A stretch of DNA of 64,000 nt from Chitinispirillum alkaliphilum (lineage in GTDB: Bacteria > Fibrobacterota > Chitinivibrionia > Chitinivibrionales > Chitinispirillaceae): assembly GCA_001045525.1 (NCBI GenBank), contig LDWW01000001.1:124001-188000 (forward strand), read 5' to 3'. Shown piece by piece: positions 1 to 8,455 of this stretch (position 1 is the first letter of the stretch; every line of letters begins with the position of its first letter). The position numbers and the translations under genes are program-made. Under the pieces are notes generated by a model that was not told where the DNA came from, made no database searches, and worked only from the letters and a program-made list of their open reading frames with translations.

Positions 1-1
1 G

Positions 2-169
2 GTAAATGGTAAATTGAGAGCGGAGTTTTCTTCGCCCAGGGAGGCTGATAAAGAGCAGCTTAAAGAGAGAGCACTTTCTATGGAAAAGGTTAAAGCTCAT
101 CTTGAAGGCAAAGAAGTCCGCAAAGTGATTGTTGTACCGGGTAAACTGGTCAATATTGTGGCTTCTTAG
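2..169 (+). CDS. leuS: Leucyl-tRNA synthetase, C-terminal end (5' cut by window)
   Basis: The first 56 codons visible are the tail of a gene that begins before the window. The reading begins VNGKLRAEF and ends KVIVVPGKLVNIVAS. This matches the C-terminal signature of bacterial leucyl-tRNA synthetase, where a VNGK(L/V)R segment opens the last domain and VPGKLVNIV closes the enzyme. LeuS charges tRNA-Leu in the cytoplasm. The stop lies 29 bases before the next gene, so the two are probably co-transcribed. Only the extreme end is seen, so catalytic and editing domains cannot be assessed. Confidence 0.85.
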   Translation, partial: VNGKLRAEFSSPREADKEQLKERALSMEKVKAHLEGKEVRKVIVVPGKLVNIVAS

Positions 170-198
170 AAGTAAATAGCAAAAGAAGGTGAACGAAA

Positions 199-810
199 AT
201 GGTTGAGATTATTGTAGCGTCTGCAAATGATGGAAAAGTAAGAGAGTTCCGCGAAATGTTTTCTTCTCTTCCGGTGCGATTATCTTCGTTGCGGGATCGA
301 TGGCAGCCTGTCCCCGAAATAGAGGAGACAGGCTCAACCTTCTACGAGAATGCCAAAATCAAAGCAGACTGGGTATTTGAAAACAGTTCGGGAATATGGG
401 CTCTTGCAGATGATTCGGGTCTGGTCGTGGATGCCCTTGACGGGGCACCCGGTGTTTACAGTGCCAGATTTGCCGGTGAAAATGCCAGCAGTGATGATAA
501 CAACAGAAAACTGCTCAGTTTACTTTCGGATATCCCCGGAGAGCAGAGAAAAGCCAGGTTTGTGTGCACTTTAGTTTTAAAAACAGCACCCGACAGGTAT
601 ATTTCTTCTGAGGGAACCTGTGAGGGAGAGATTACTTTTCAAAAAAGCGGCACTGCAGGGTTTGGGTATGATCCGATATTTCAGCCCCAGGGGATGCAAG
701 TCACCTTTGCAGAGATCGATTCGGAAAAGAAAAACCAAATTAGTCACAGAGGAAAAGCTTTAAATAGTCTGGTCAGGGAATTACATGGATTTTTCGGTTC
801 AGGGAGTTAA
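199..810 (+). CDS. rdgB: XTP/dITP pyrophosphatase (Ham1/RdgB family)
   Basis: This 203-residue protein has the family's usual length and all its motifs. SANDGKVREF near the N-terminus binds nucleotide, DDSGL near residue 72 supplies the catalytic acidic residues, and GYDPIF and SHRGKAL lie towards the C-terminus. The family hydrolyses deaminated purine nucleoside triphosphates (ITP, dITP, XTP) to monophosphates, which keeps them out of DNA and RNA. A GAAGGTG ribosome site precedes the ATG. The last 26 bases overlap the start of the histidine kinase gene in another frame, so translation of the two may be coupled. Confidence 0.95.
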   Translation: MVEIIVASANDGKVREFREMFSSLPVRLSSLRDRWQPVPEIEETGSTFYENAKIKADWVFENSSGIWALADDSGLVVDALDGAPGVYSARFAGENASSDDNNRKLLSLLSDIPGEQRKARFVCTLVLKTAPDRYISSEGTCEGEITFQKSGTAGFGYDPIFQPQGMQVTFAEIDSEKKNQISHRGKALNSLVRELHGFFGSGS

Positions 811-2308
811 TACACCACAATCAGGAACACCGGGACGAATTCTGGTAATAGATTCTTCTACGCAGATGCGCTCTAAGGTAAAAAAGATTCTCCACGAAGC
901 TGGGTATCAGACCCTTGAGGCTCAAAGCGGAAGTGAAGCATTGAAATTAATCGGAGAAGTGGCGTTAGATGCGGTTATACTTGATGTGGTGATGCCTGAT
1001 ATAAACGGTATAGAAGTAGCAAGGAAAATTAAGGCGATAACAAAGGATTGTGAATTTCTACCCGTTTTATTACTCTCCGGTTTAGTGGATGAAAGTCATA
1101 AACTCTCCGGTCTGAAATATGCCGATGATTATGTGGCAAAACCTTGTTCATGCGCAGAGCTGATTGCCCGGGTGGAATCGCTTCTGCGTATTCGGTTTCT
1201 CCAAAGAGACCTTCTCCGTTCACGCGAAAACTACAGATCCCTGTATGAACACTTTCCCCATTTGATTTTGACACTTGATACACAGCTTAATATCGTCGAT
1301 TGCAATCAGATCTTCTGCTCCTCTCTGGAAATAACAAAAGAACAGGTCATTGGTAAGCCGATAGTGGGGTTTATCGATATTAGGGATCACTCCCGGCTGC
1401 TCCATTATCTCTCTCTGGTCAAACATCATCAGACTCCGGTTAAAAACCAGATGTTTGAAATGTCTGCCTCCGGCGGGGATAAATTGTATGTTGATGTCAA
1501 GGGTACTGTGATTGCGACAGAAGAATCTGCTCAAATGATTCTTCTGACAATGGTAAACATTACAGAAAAAATCCGTTTTGAAGAAGAGAAAAAGATTGCA
1601 AGAAAACAGCTGTACAGGTCAGCAAAACTTGCCGCTATCGGAACTCTGGCTTCCGGAGTTGCCCATGAAGTGAATAATCCGCTTACTGCCATAATGGGGT
1701 TCTCAAGCTCTATACTAGATCGCATACAACAAAACGAGACTCTTGACCCTAAAGAACTCCAGCATTATCTTCAGATTATTATAGGGGAGACAATGCGTTG
1801 CCGTGATATTATTGACAACCTCTCACGTTTTGCAAGAAGAGATGAATGTACTATAAAGGAGTTCTCTTTGCATGAGTGCATCGATAATGCACTGAAACTT
1901 ATCCATTCGAGAGCTGTAAAGAAGGGCATCTCATTTGAGGTCAAAGTCGCTCAGGTGGTTAGGGTTAAAGCGGATCCAAATAAACTTGAGCAGGTGTTCT
2001 TTAATGTGTTCACTAATTGTTTGGATTTTGCAATCAGTGAATCCGTTGTGAAAATTTCCCTCTCAGGTGGTTCGGGAAATCCGGATATGGTTAAACTAAA
2101 AATTTCTGATCAGGGTCCGGGTATAGAGGCTGAGGTGTTATCCTCTGTATTTGATCCTTTTTTCACTACCAAAGACTCCGGCCCGGTTGCAGGAATGGGG
2201 CTGGCTGTTTGTTACAGGATGATGGAGGATTTTGGAGGGAAAATCGAGATTTACAATGATCTCGAGGCTGGTGGAACTACTGTATCTTTGGAAATCCCTA
2301 AAGCGTAA
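785..2308 (+). CDS. Hybrid sensor: receiver-PAS-histidine kinase
   Basis: The 507-residue protein has no membrane segment and should be cytoplasmic. A receiver domain (about 18-130) has the phospho-acceptor Asp67 in ILDVVMPD. A PAS domain (about 145-260) follows, then a HisKA dimerisation helix with His294 in GVAHEVNNPL, then a HATPase domain with DQGPGI and GMGLAV boxes. An N-terminal receiver suggests it takes phosphate or a signal from another two-component protein. The sigma-54 response regulator 24 bases downstream is the likely output partner. The signal sensed cannot be read from the sequence. The gene overlaps the rdgB end by 26 bases. Confidence 0.9.
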   Translation: MDFSVQGVNTPQSGTPGRILVIDSSTQMRSKVKKILHEAGYQTLEAQSGSEALKLIGEVALDAVILDVVMPDINGIEVARKIKAITKDCEFLPVLLLSGLVDESHKLSGLKYADDYVAKPCSCAELIARVESLLRIRFLQRDLLRSRENYRSLYEHFPHLILTLDTQLNIVDCNQIFCSSLEITKEQVIGKPIVGFIDIRDHSRLLHYLSLVKHHQTPVKNQMFEMSASGGDKLYVDVKGTVIATEESAQMILLTMVNITEKIRFEEEKKIARKQLYRSAKLAAIGTLASGVAHEVNNPLTAIMGFSSSILDRIQQNETLDPKELQHYLQIIIGETMRCRDIIDNLSRFARRDECTIKEFSLHECIDNALKLIHSRAVKKGISFEVKVAQVVRVKADPNKLEQVFFNVFTNCLDFAISESVVKISLSGGSGNPDMVKLKISDQGPGIEAEVLSSVFDPFFTTKDSGPVAGMGLAVCYRMMEDFGGKIEIYNDLEAGGTTVSLEIPKA

Positions 2309-2332
2309 TTCAAACACAAAAACAGGCATCGT

Positions 2333-3697
2333 ATGAGTAAAGGGAATATACTTGTTGTAGACGATGAGGCATCACTAAGGCTGCTTCTGCAAAATGAGCT
2401 GACACGTTCTGGCTATTCGGTAGAAACTGTCTCTGATGGTAATTCTGCACTTGATAAAATCAAGGACGATTTTTATCATGTTATTTTACTTGATATAATC
2501 ATGCCACGGATTGACGGCATGGAAGTACTAAGGACTATCAAACAGGAAAACACAGCTTCTGAAATTATTATTCTCACCGGAAATGCAACCCTGGAAACAG
2601 CTATTGAAAGTATGAAACTTGGGGCTTTTGAGTACATAAGGAAACCTTATATCCTCAAAGAACTAATTATTCAGATTGAGAGAGCAATGAAGCATCAGCG
2701 CTCTTTGCTTGATCTGGAGATATTGCGTCAGGAGCTCAAAAAAACCGGACACAGCGGAAACCTCTTGGGAACAAGTGCCCCGATGCGCGGACTTAAATCT
2801 ATGATTTCAAAAATTGCCCCAACTCAATCGACTGTTCTTGTGCTTGGTGAGAGCGGCTCCGGAAAAGAGGTCGTGGCCAGGGCAATTCATGAAAGCAGCA
2901 CCCGAAGTGACAAGCCTTTCATACCGGTGAACTGTGCATCTCTGTCAGGAACTCTTCTGGAAAGTGAATTGTTCGGGTATGAAAAGGGTGCTTTTACTGA
3001 TGCAAAAACTCAGAAAAGAGGACTGGCAGAAATCTCTGATGGCGGTACACTGTTTTTGGATGAGATAGGGGAGATACCTATCAATTTCCAGGCAAAATTG
3101 CTGCGTTTTCTTGAAACCGGGGAGATCCGTCGTGTAGGTGGAACCAGGGATATCGCTCTTAATGTCAGAATTATATGTGCAACCAACCAGCCTCTCGAAA
3201 AACTGGTTGAGGAAAAAAAGTTCAGAGCAGATCTTTATTACAGGTTAAATGTACTCTCCATTACGGTTCCTCCTCTTAAGGAAAGAGTTGAGGATATTCC
3301 TGTACTTGTTGAAAGCTTCATATCTCTTCAGGGAATTCAAAAAGAGTTTGACAAAAGTGCCATTGATATCCTGAAAAAATATGACTGGAAGGGAAATGTC
3401 AGGGAATTGAAAAATGTAGTTGAGAGAACCTGCATCCTATCCAGAGGCAGAGTGATTTCTGCTCAGGATCTCTCCTTTCTTGATCTGTCAGAAAAAGTTG
3501 TTGAAAACAAACCTTCATCGCCTGACATACAGAATCCTGAAATCTGTACACTAAAAGAGCTGGAGAGAAAGCATATTGTCAATGTTTTAAAGCACGTAAA
3601 CGGACACAAAAGCAGGGCTGCAAAGATTCTTGGAATCTGTCCTAAAACTCTTTATCTGAAAATGAAATCCTTCAATATAGTTTCAGTATACGAATAA
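2333..3697 (+). CDS. NtrC-family sigma-54-dependent response regulator
   Basis: The 454-residue protein has three parts. A receiver domain carries Asp54 in LLDIIMP. The central AAA+ domain has Walker A GESGSGKE (about 172-179) and Walker B GTLFLDEIGE. A C-terminal Fis-type helix-turn-helix includes SRAAKILGICPKTLY. Such proteins hydrolyse ATP to remodel RNA polymerase carrying sigma-54. The sigma-54 contact loop, usually GAFTGA, reads GAFTDA at residues 219-224. The gene follows the hybrid kinase by 24 bases, so the two probably form one pathway. Its stop codon abuts the stop of the convergent gene with no base between. Confidence 0.93.
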   Translation: MSKGNILVVDDEASLRLLLQNELTRSGYSVETVSDGNSALDKIKDDFYHVILLDIIMPRIDGMEVLRTIKQENTASEIIILTGNATLETAIESMKLGAFEYIRKPYILKELIIQIERAMKHQRSLLDLEILRQELKKTGHSGNLLGTSAPMRGLKSMISKIAPTQSTVLVLGESGSGKEVVARAIHESSTRSDKPFIPVNCASLSGTLLESELFGYEKGAFTDAKTQKRGLAEISDGGTLFLDEIGEIPINFQAKLLRFLETGEIRRVGGTRDIALNVRIICATNQPLEKLVEEKKFRADLYYRLNVLSITVPPLKERVEDIPVLVESFISLQGIQKEFDKSAIDILKKYDWKGNVRELKNVVERTCILSRGRVISAQDLSFLDLSEKVVENKPSSPDIQNPEICTLKELERKHIVNVLKHVNGHKSRAAKILGICPKTLYLKMKSFNIVSVYE

Positions 3698-5620
3698 TCA
3701 ATCAAGCTGTACTATTCTTCTGATAATCCACTCTGAAGCCATAAGGCCAAACAGCATCAGAAGTATAAACCAGTTTCTCTTTATGCTGAATGTCTCCTGC
3801 ACGGTACGGCCCTGAGTTGTACTGCCTGAAAACTGCTCGCTTAACAGATGTGGGTCACCGGGCAGAGGTACAGCAAATTGTTCAAGAAATCCACTGTTTT
3901 GAGATGTTACCCTGAGTTCGGAAATGTCCTGGTAAACCTTTATTTCTTGATTCGCAGCGTATTGAGTTTCATCAAGTTGAAGGGTGCATCTCATCATATA
4001 TTCACCTTCGGCCAATTCCGGCAGCACAAATTCCCTTTCCAAATTTCCTGGTACCGAAAAAGATACAAGTGTATCAAACACAGATAAATCATTTTTGCTG
4101 AAGTGAAAAGTTAGACTTGCAGGTGTAAAAGGTCGTGCACTCGAGGGAAAAACTGCGTTGAATTTAAGTGAGTCTGAATTGTAAAGAGGTTTGGGGGGGT
4201 AGGCCAGAAAGGAGTCTGAGATATTGTTATAAAGCAACTCCTTTGCACTCTCAAGAACAAGGTGGCTGAAAAGAAATGGCTCGTGCTCATCCCTGTCTAT
4301 TGACAACGGCCAGAAATCCCATTTCCACATACCCTTTACGGCACAAAACAAACTGTTTGTCTCTCCTGTTTTTCCTGTGAAAAGAAGTGGTATGGAATCA
4401 CCTGATCCATCCTGGATTGCTGATACCAATTTCTGTCCCATTTTAAGAGCTTCTGCATCAGAACAAACCAAGAGAGCATCGGGGGGGGGAAGATTATTGG
4501 TTATGCGTGATTTTATGTCAAGGTGTGGAGAGGCTGTGTAGCGGTAGTTATTCGGCGAATCTATTCTGGTATATGGACATGGCAGTGCTCCTAAAAATAC
4601 CGCAACCCCGTAAGGTGGAAGTCTTCTGAGTTTGTTTTGTGCATTATTGTTCCAGGCGGTAAGAAAGAGGATGTCGGGTTGGTTGCTTTGGCGCCAGATA
4701 TTTCTTTGTGTAAGGGCCTGAGAAATGAAACGTCGATTAAGTGTTGGTTGAGGTGAGAAAAATTGATATTTGATCTGTTCCGGTAATGCGTGGTGAAGAA
4801 AAGAGATGCATATCTCTTTTTGATCCTCTTTATGGACAGCATCAATTGTGTAAAGTGTCCGACCCGGTTCAACATCTGTTATATGGAAATCAGCGGCAGC
4901 CCGGTAATGTCCTGCACTGTCGGTTGATAATAGCTTTTTTTCAATTACCCTGTCGCCTTCTCTGAGTATTAGGGCTATATTGGATTTGTTTCCGGAAAAC
5001 CCATTTACATCTGCTTTGACATGCATCGAGTTTCCGAAGGATGTTCCCTTGGCTGTTTCGATATTCAAGTCTATAAAAGGACGGGGCCTGGCTTCTGGCA
5101 GCCGCAGATAATGCACCGATGAAAAGGAAAGTGCATCAGGTGGGAGCCGCGGATTTGTCCAGTGGCCATCTGTAATTAGTATCAGTTTTTCAGCATTACG
5201 GTTTTTTCTCCTGAATGAGAGTGGGAAATCGCTTCGGGAATCAGAGAACTCAAGTTCTTCGATATCAGAAACATTTCTCAGTGAATCGCCAAAGGAGTAA
5301 AATGAAAATGACACATCGCTCTGCTCATCTGGCTTGTTAAGTTGCTTAAGCAATGGTATCACAGCTGAATCGGGAGAAAAAAGGCCCATGCTTTTGGATA
5401 CGTCGATTAAAACCGGTATTTCATTATCAGTCAGCTGAAATCTCTCAAAAACGAAAGCTGGCTCCATAACAGCCACAAATATCAGAATCATCCAGCTAAG
5501 GCGTACCAATATAAGGGCAACGCGTGCCGGTAAAGAGATTTTATACAGTGAATACCTAAGGATCGAAAAAAGGGCGATCAGAAGCAACAGAACTGTGAAT
5601 GTTGAGGATACGTTGTTCAT
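3698..5620 (-). CDS. Membrane protein with VWA-like domain
   Basis: This 640-residue protein is membrane-anchored at both ends. Two hydrophobic helices lie within about the first 55 residues, and one sits near the C-terminus (WFILLMLFGLMASEW). After the first helices, VLIDVSKSM fits the DxSxS metal-ion site of a von Willebrand factor A fold, and LILITDGHW is a typical later VWA strand. This layout resembles conserved Bat-like or glutamine-amidotransferase-like membrane proteins, but the large extracytoplasmic middle is not recognised. It lies 31 bases downstream of nadB on the same strand, probably in one transcript. Function is unknown. Confidence 0.75.
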   Translation of the reverse strand: MNNVSSTFTVLLLLIALFSILRYSLYKISLPARVALILVRLSWMILIFVAVMEPAFVFERFQLTDNEIPVLIDVSKSMGLFSPDSAVIPLLKQLNKPDEQSDVSFSFYSFGDSLRNVSDIEELEFSDSRSDFPLSFRRKNRNAEKLILITDGHWTNPRLPPDALSFSSVHYLRLPEARPRPFIDLNIETAKGTSFGNSMHVKADVNGFSGNKSNIALILREGDRVIEKKLLSTDSAGHYRAAADFHITDVEPGRTLYTIDAVHKEDQKEICISFLHHALPEQIKYQFFSPQPTLNRRFISQALTQRNIWRQSNQPDILFLTAWNNNAQNKLRRLPPYGVAVFLGALPCPYTRIDSPNNYRYTASPHLDIKSRITNNLPPPDALLVCSDAEALKMGQKLVSAIQDGSGDSIPLLFTGKTGETNSLFCAVKGMWKWDFWPLSIDRDEHEPFLFSHLVLESAKELLYNNISDSFLAYPPKPLYNSDSLKFNAVFPSSARPFTPASLTFHFSKNDLSVFDTLVSFSVPGNLEREFVLPELAEGEYMMRCTLQLDETQYAANQEIKVYQDISELRVTSQNSGFLEQFAVPLPGDPHLLSEQFSGSTTQGRTVQETFSIKRNWFILLMLFGLMASEWIIRRIVQLD

Positions 5621-5651
5621 GTTCTTACCCGATTCTGTTTCAGGTTAAATT

Positions 5652-7292
5652 TCACATACTTATTTTTTTGGCAGTGAAAGTCGCCTTTTTGACAACTACA
5701 GTATTTTTTTTCCAGTACCGGTCATCCTGCTTCGGGTGATCGGTTGTGTAGTGAAGCCCCCTGCTCTCTTTCCTTCTCAGGGCGGAAGTTATTATAAGTC
5801 TTGAAATGGTAACGATGTTTCTCAGCTCAAGGAGCTGTGGGGTGATTCTTGTTTTCTTGTAAAAGGTTTCGATCTCTTTTTCCAGAAGATCTATTCTTCG
5901 CAAAGCTCTGTGGAGACGGAGGTTTGAACGCACTATTCCTACATAATCCCACATGACAGATTGAATCTCGTGCATGTTGTGGGAAAGAAGTATCCACTCT
6001 TCGTTATCATGTGTACCGCTTTCATCCCAATCCGGAATTTCATCCGCTTGGGGTGATTTGATCTTTCCTATCTTGACAGCGGCATCCAGGGCTGCCCTGT
6101 AGGAGAACACTATCGCCTCCAGAAGAGAGTTTGAGGCCAGCCTGTTTGCACCGTGTACACCGGTACAGGCGGTCTCTCCGCAGGCATAAAGGTTGGCAAT
6201 GTCGCTGTTTCCCTGGTAGTCAACCATTATCCCTCCGCAAATATAATGGGCTGCGGGGACAACAGGGATGAGATCTTTGGTGATATCGATTCCAAAGCGC
6301 AGGCAGGTGTTATAAATATTTGGAAAATGATCACGGGTCTGAGAGGCCGGTTTATGCGTTACATCGAGGTATACACATGGCTCTGCTGAGATTTTCATCT
6401 CATTGTCTATAGCCCTGGCTACCACATCCCTTGGTGCCAGCACTCCTGACTTGTGATACTTATTCATAAATTCTTCACCGGAGCCGTTACGCAATGTGGC
6501 GCCATAACCTCTCAAAGCTTCACTTATAAGAAATGAGTTCGCGTCTTTATGGTACAGGGTGGTAGGGTGGAACTGGATGAATTCCATGTTTGAAATTCTT
6601 GCGCCGGCTCTGTATGCCATTGCCACTCCGTCTCCTGTTGCTATGGCTGGATTTGTTGTGTGCTGATAAACCTGTCCGGCGCCTCCGGTTGCCAGACATG
6701 TTATTTTTGACCTTATCTTGAATATTGACTTGTCAACACAGCTGAGAACATAGGCACCGTAACATTCACGTGAAACCAGTTTGCTGTGGAGGTGATGATC
6801 GGTTATCAGCTCTATGGCCATGTGGTTTTCATAAAGTGAAACATTGTCAAGGCTGCGAACGGTTTTGAGCAGTGCATTCTCCAGCTCCCGGCCTGTGAGA
6901 TCTTTGGAGTGCACTATTCTGTTGGCGGAATGTCCGCCCTCTTTGCCTAAATGGAGGTCATAGGGGTTGTCGTTATGGTCTGTTTTGGAAAAATCGACTC
7001 CCCACTGCAGAAGCTCCTTAATGCGAACCGGGCCTTCCTCTACAAGTATCCTTACTGATTCGTGATCGCAAAGCCCGCAGCCTGCAACTTCAGTGTCTTC
7101 AATATGTCTCTGAAAGCTGTCCTGACTGCTCAATACGCATGCAATTCCGCCCTGGGCATAGTTGGTATTTGATTCAGTGTCATGTTTTTTGGTAATCATA
7201 ACTACTGAACCGTATGCCGATGCGTGTATCGCATAACAAAGGCCAGCTATACCGCTTCCGATCACCAGGAAGTCGCAGCTTTTCTCATTCAT
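5652..7292 (-). CDS. nadB: L-aspartate oxidase
   Basis: NadB is a flavoprotein that oxidises L-aspartate to iminoaspartate, the first step of de novo NAD synthesis. The 546-residue protein opens with the FAD-binding [13 protein letters not shown]. It continues with the family motifs [32 protein letters not shown] and [14 protein letters not shown], then ends in a helical domain. HPTTLY and the ANRLASNS segment separate it from succinate dehydrogenase and fumarate reductase flavoproteins, which are close relatives. A strong ribosome site (AAGGACAAGG) precedes the ATG. nadA and nadC are not in the window. Confidence 0.95.
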   Translation of the reverse strand: MNEKSCDFLVIGSGIAGLCYAIHASAYGSVVMITKKHDTESNTNYAQGGIACVLSSQDSFQRHIEDTEVAGCGLCDHESVRILVEEGPVRIKELLQWGVDFSKTDHNDNPYDLHLGKEGGHSANRIVHSKDLTGRELENALLKTVRSLDNVSLYENHMAIELITDHHLHSKLVSRECYGAYVLSCVDKSIFKIRSKITCLATGGAGQVYQHTTNPAIATGDGVAMAYRAGARISNMEFIQFHPTTLYHKDANSFLISEALRGYGATLRNGSGEEFMNKYHKSGVLAPRDVVARAIDNEMKISAEPCVYLDVTHKPASQTRDHFPNIYNTCLRFGIDITKDLIPVVPAAHYICGGIMVDYQGNSDIANLYACGETACTGVHGANRLASNSLLEAIVFSYRAALDAAVKIGKIKSPQADEIPDWDESGTHDNEEWILLSHNMHEIQSVMWDYVGIVRSNLRLHRALRRIDLLEKEIETFYKKTRITPQLLELRNIVTISRLIITSALRRKESRGLHYTTDHPKQDDRYWKKNTVVVKKATFTAKKISM

Positions 7293-7866
7293 TTGCCTTG
7301 TCCTTTAAGGCTTTGGGTTATAAATACAGCTATTATTTTAATATACATTTCTCCGGTGCAGTTCCGCACTTACCCCAAAAACCTTATATGTTTTTGACTC
7401 GAAGCGATTGAAACATAAATTCAATAATTGCGGCTGGAAAGAGAAAGTTTTGTCCAGAGCAGCTAATTTATGTGTGTGCGGGGGAAAATTTTATACCCAG
7501 ATTTCACCTTCCGATTTAACAGTTCTCTTTGCTCTATGATTTTATCGGTTAAATAATGTATTTTGAATCGTTTACATCTGTTCTGAAGATATTTGAGCCG
7601 GCAAACTACTGAGAAAATATCTGCTGAATCTGTTGTCGGGGATCGGAAAGCGAGAACAGATGTGTGCTGTATTATTCTGTTTTCGAGGGGTACAGAAGAG
7701 TGATGAAGCAGAAAACCGATTTGTCTGAAGGGCTGAAAATGTCCCTTTTTTTTGCATCTGGTTATGAAATACACTTAAATTATGATTGCCGGATCAGCAT
7801 TTTTTTTAACTAAACACACTGGTATAACGTACTTTAAATAATTGATAAAAAAATTGCGAAAGAGCT
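7293..7866. other. 574-base intergenic region between nadB and the pre-secA gene
   Basis: The two flanking genes diverge, so both promoters should lie here. The only open frames are about 60-100 codons on the minus strand, with no ribosome site and no recognisable protein character, so I do not call them. A possible extended -10 element (TGG before TATAAC, 7820-7828) sits 38 bases before the plus-strand gene, but no good -35 accompanies it. No tRNA, repeat or clear terminator was seen. Confidence 0.5.
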
Positions 7867-8442
7867 GTGCAGGAAACACAACAAAAAAAAGAAACAGTGC
7901 TGAAACGACAACGAAAACGGCAAAATTTACTCAAACGGTTTCTGTTGCTGGCGATCTGTATTATTTTTTCTGTTGTGGTGATTATCAATAACCGCGACAG
8001 ACTTATCTCTTCAAGTGGCAATGATTTTTCTCGGCACAGAGATACAAGTCTGGCTGAACCGGAGCAATCTGCGCGGGATACTTTTTTATCCCGGGAAGAT
8101 GTGTCTCCCGATGAAAGTGAAGTGCAGGCTGTTTCCCACAGCTACGATACAGAGCAGATCCTCTCTTTATATCTTCCCGGCATCAGATCAGATGTTCTGG
8201 GCAGGGATAATCTGACGATCCATTTTTCGGTTGAACTTTTCACCGATTGCAGGGAATTGCATCAGGAGATGCTCTTTAAAAGAAACGAATTGAGAGTGAT
8301 GGCCATAAAAGTGATAAGGAAAGCCGAGGTTGGGGCTATCCGTCCGGTTATTCTTAAACCGCAGCTTTTGGAGGCCATGAACTTAATACTTGAAAATGAC
8401 AAATTGACTGATTTGGAATTCAGGACCTTTCGAATAGAATAA
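7867..8442 (+). CDS. Small single-pass membrane protein upstream of secA
   Basis: This 191-residue protein starts with GTG. The first 23 residues are very basic and are followed by one hydrophobic helix (about 25-41, FLLLAICIIFSVVVI). The rest is a polar domain, probably outside the cytoplasm, and ends 13 bases before secA. I do not recognise a family. Its place next to secA, and the tmk and envelope-protease genes beyond, hint at a part in export or envelope biogenesis; this is inference from position only. The ribosome site (GAAAGAG) is weak and very close to the GTG, so the exact start is uncertain. Confidence 0.7.
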   Translation: MQETQQKKETVLKRQRKRQNLLKRFLLLAICIIFSVVVIINNRDRLISSSGNDFSRHRDTSLAEPEQSARDTFLSREDVSPDESEVQAVSHSYDTEQILSLYLPGIRSDVLGRDNLTIHFSVELFTDCRELHQEMLFKRNELRVMAIKVIRKAEVGAIRPVILKPQLLEAMNLILENDKLTDLEFRTFRIE

Positions 8443-8455
8443 AGGAAAAGAAATT

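Noticed and set aside
7463-7774. Minus-strand open frame between nadB and the pre-secA gene
   Set aside because: No ribosome site, no signal or domain, and a composition rich in Arg, Lys, His and Cys without pattern.
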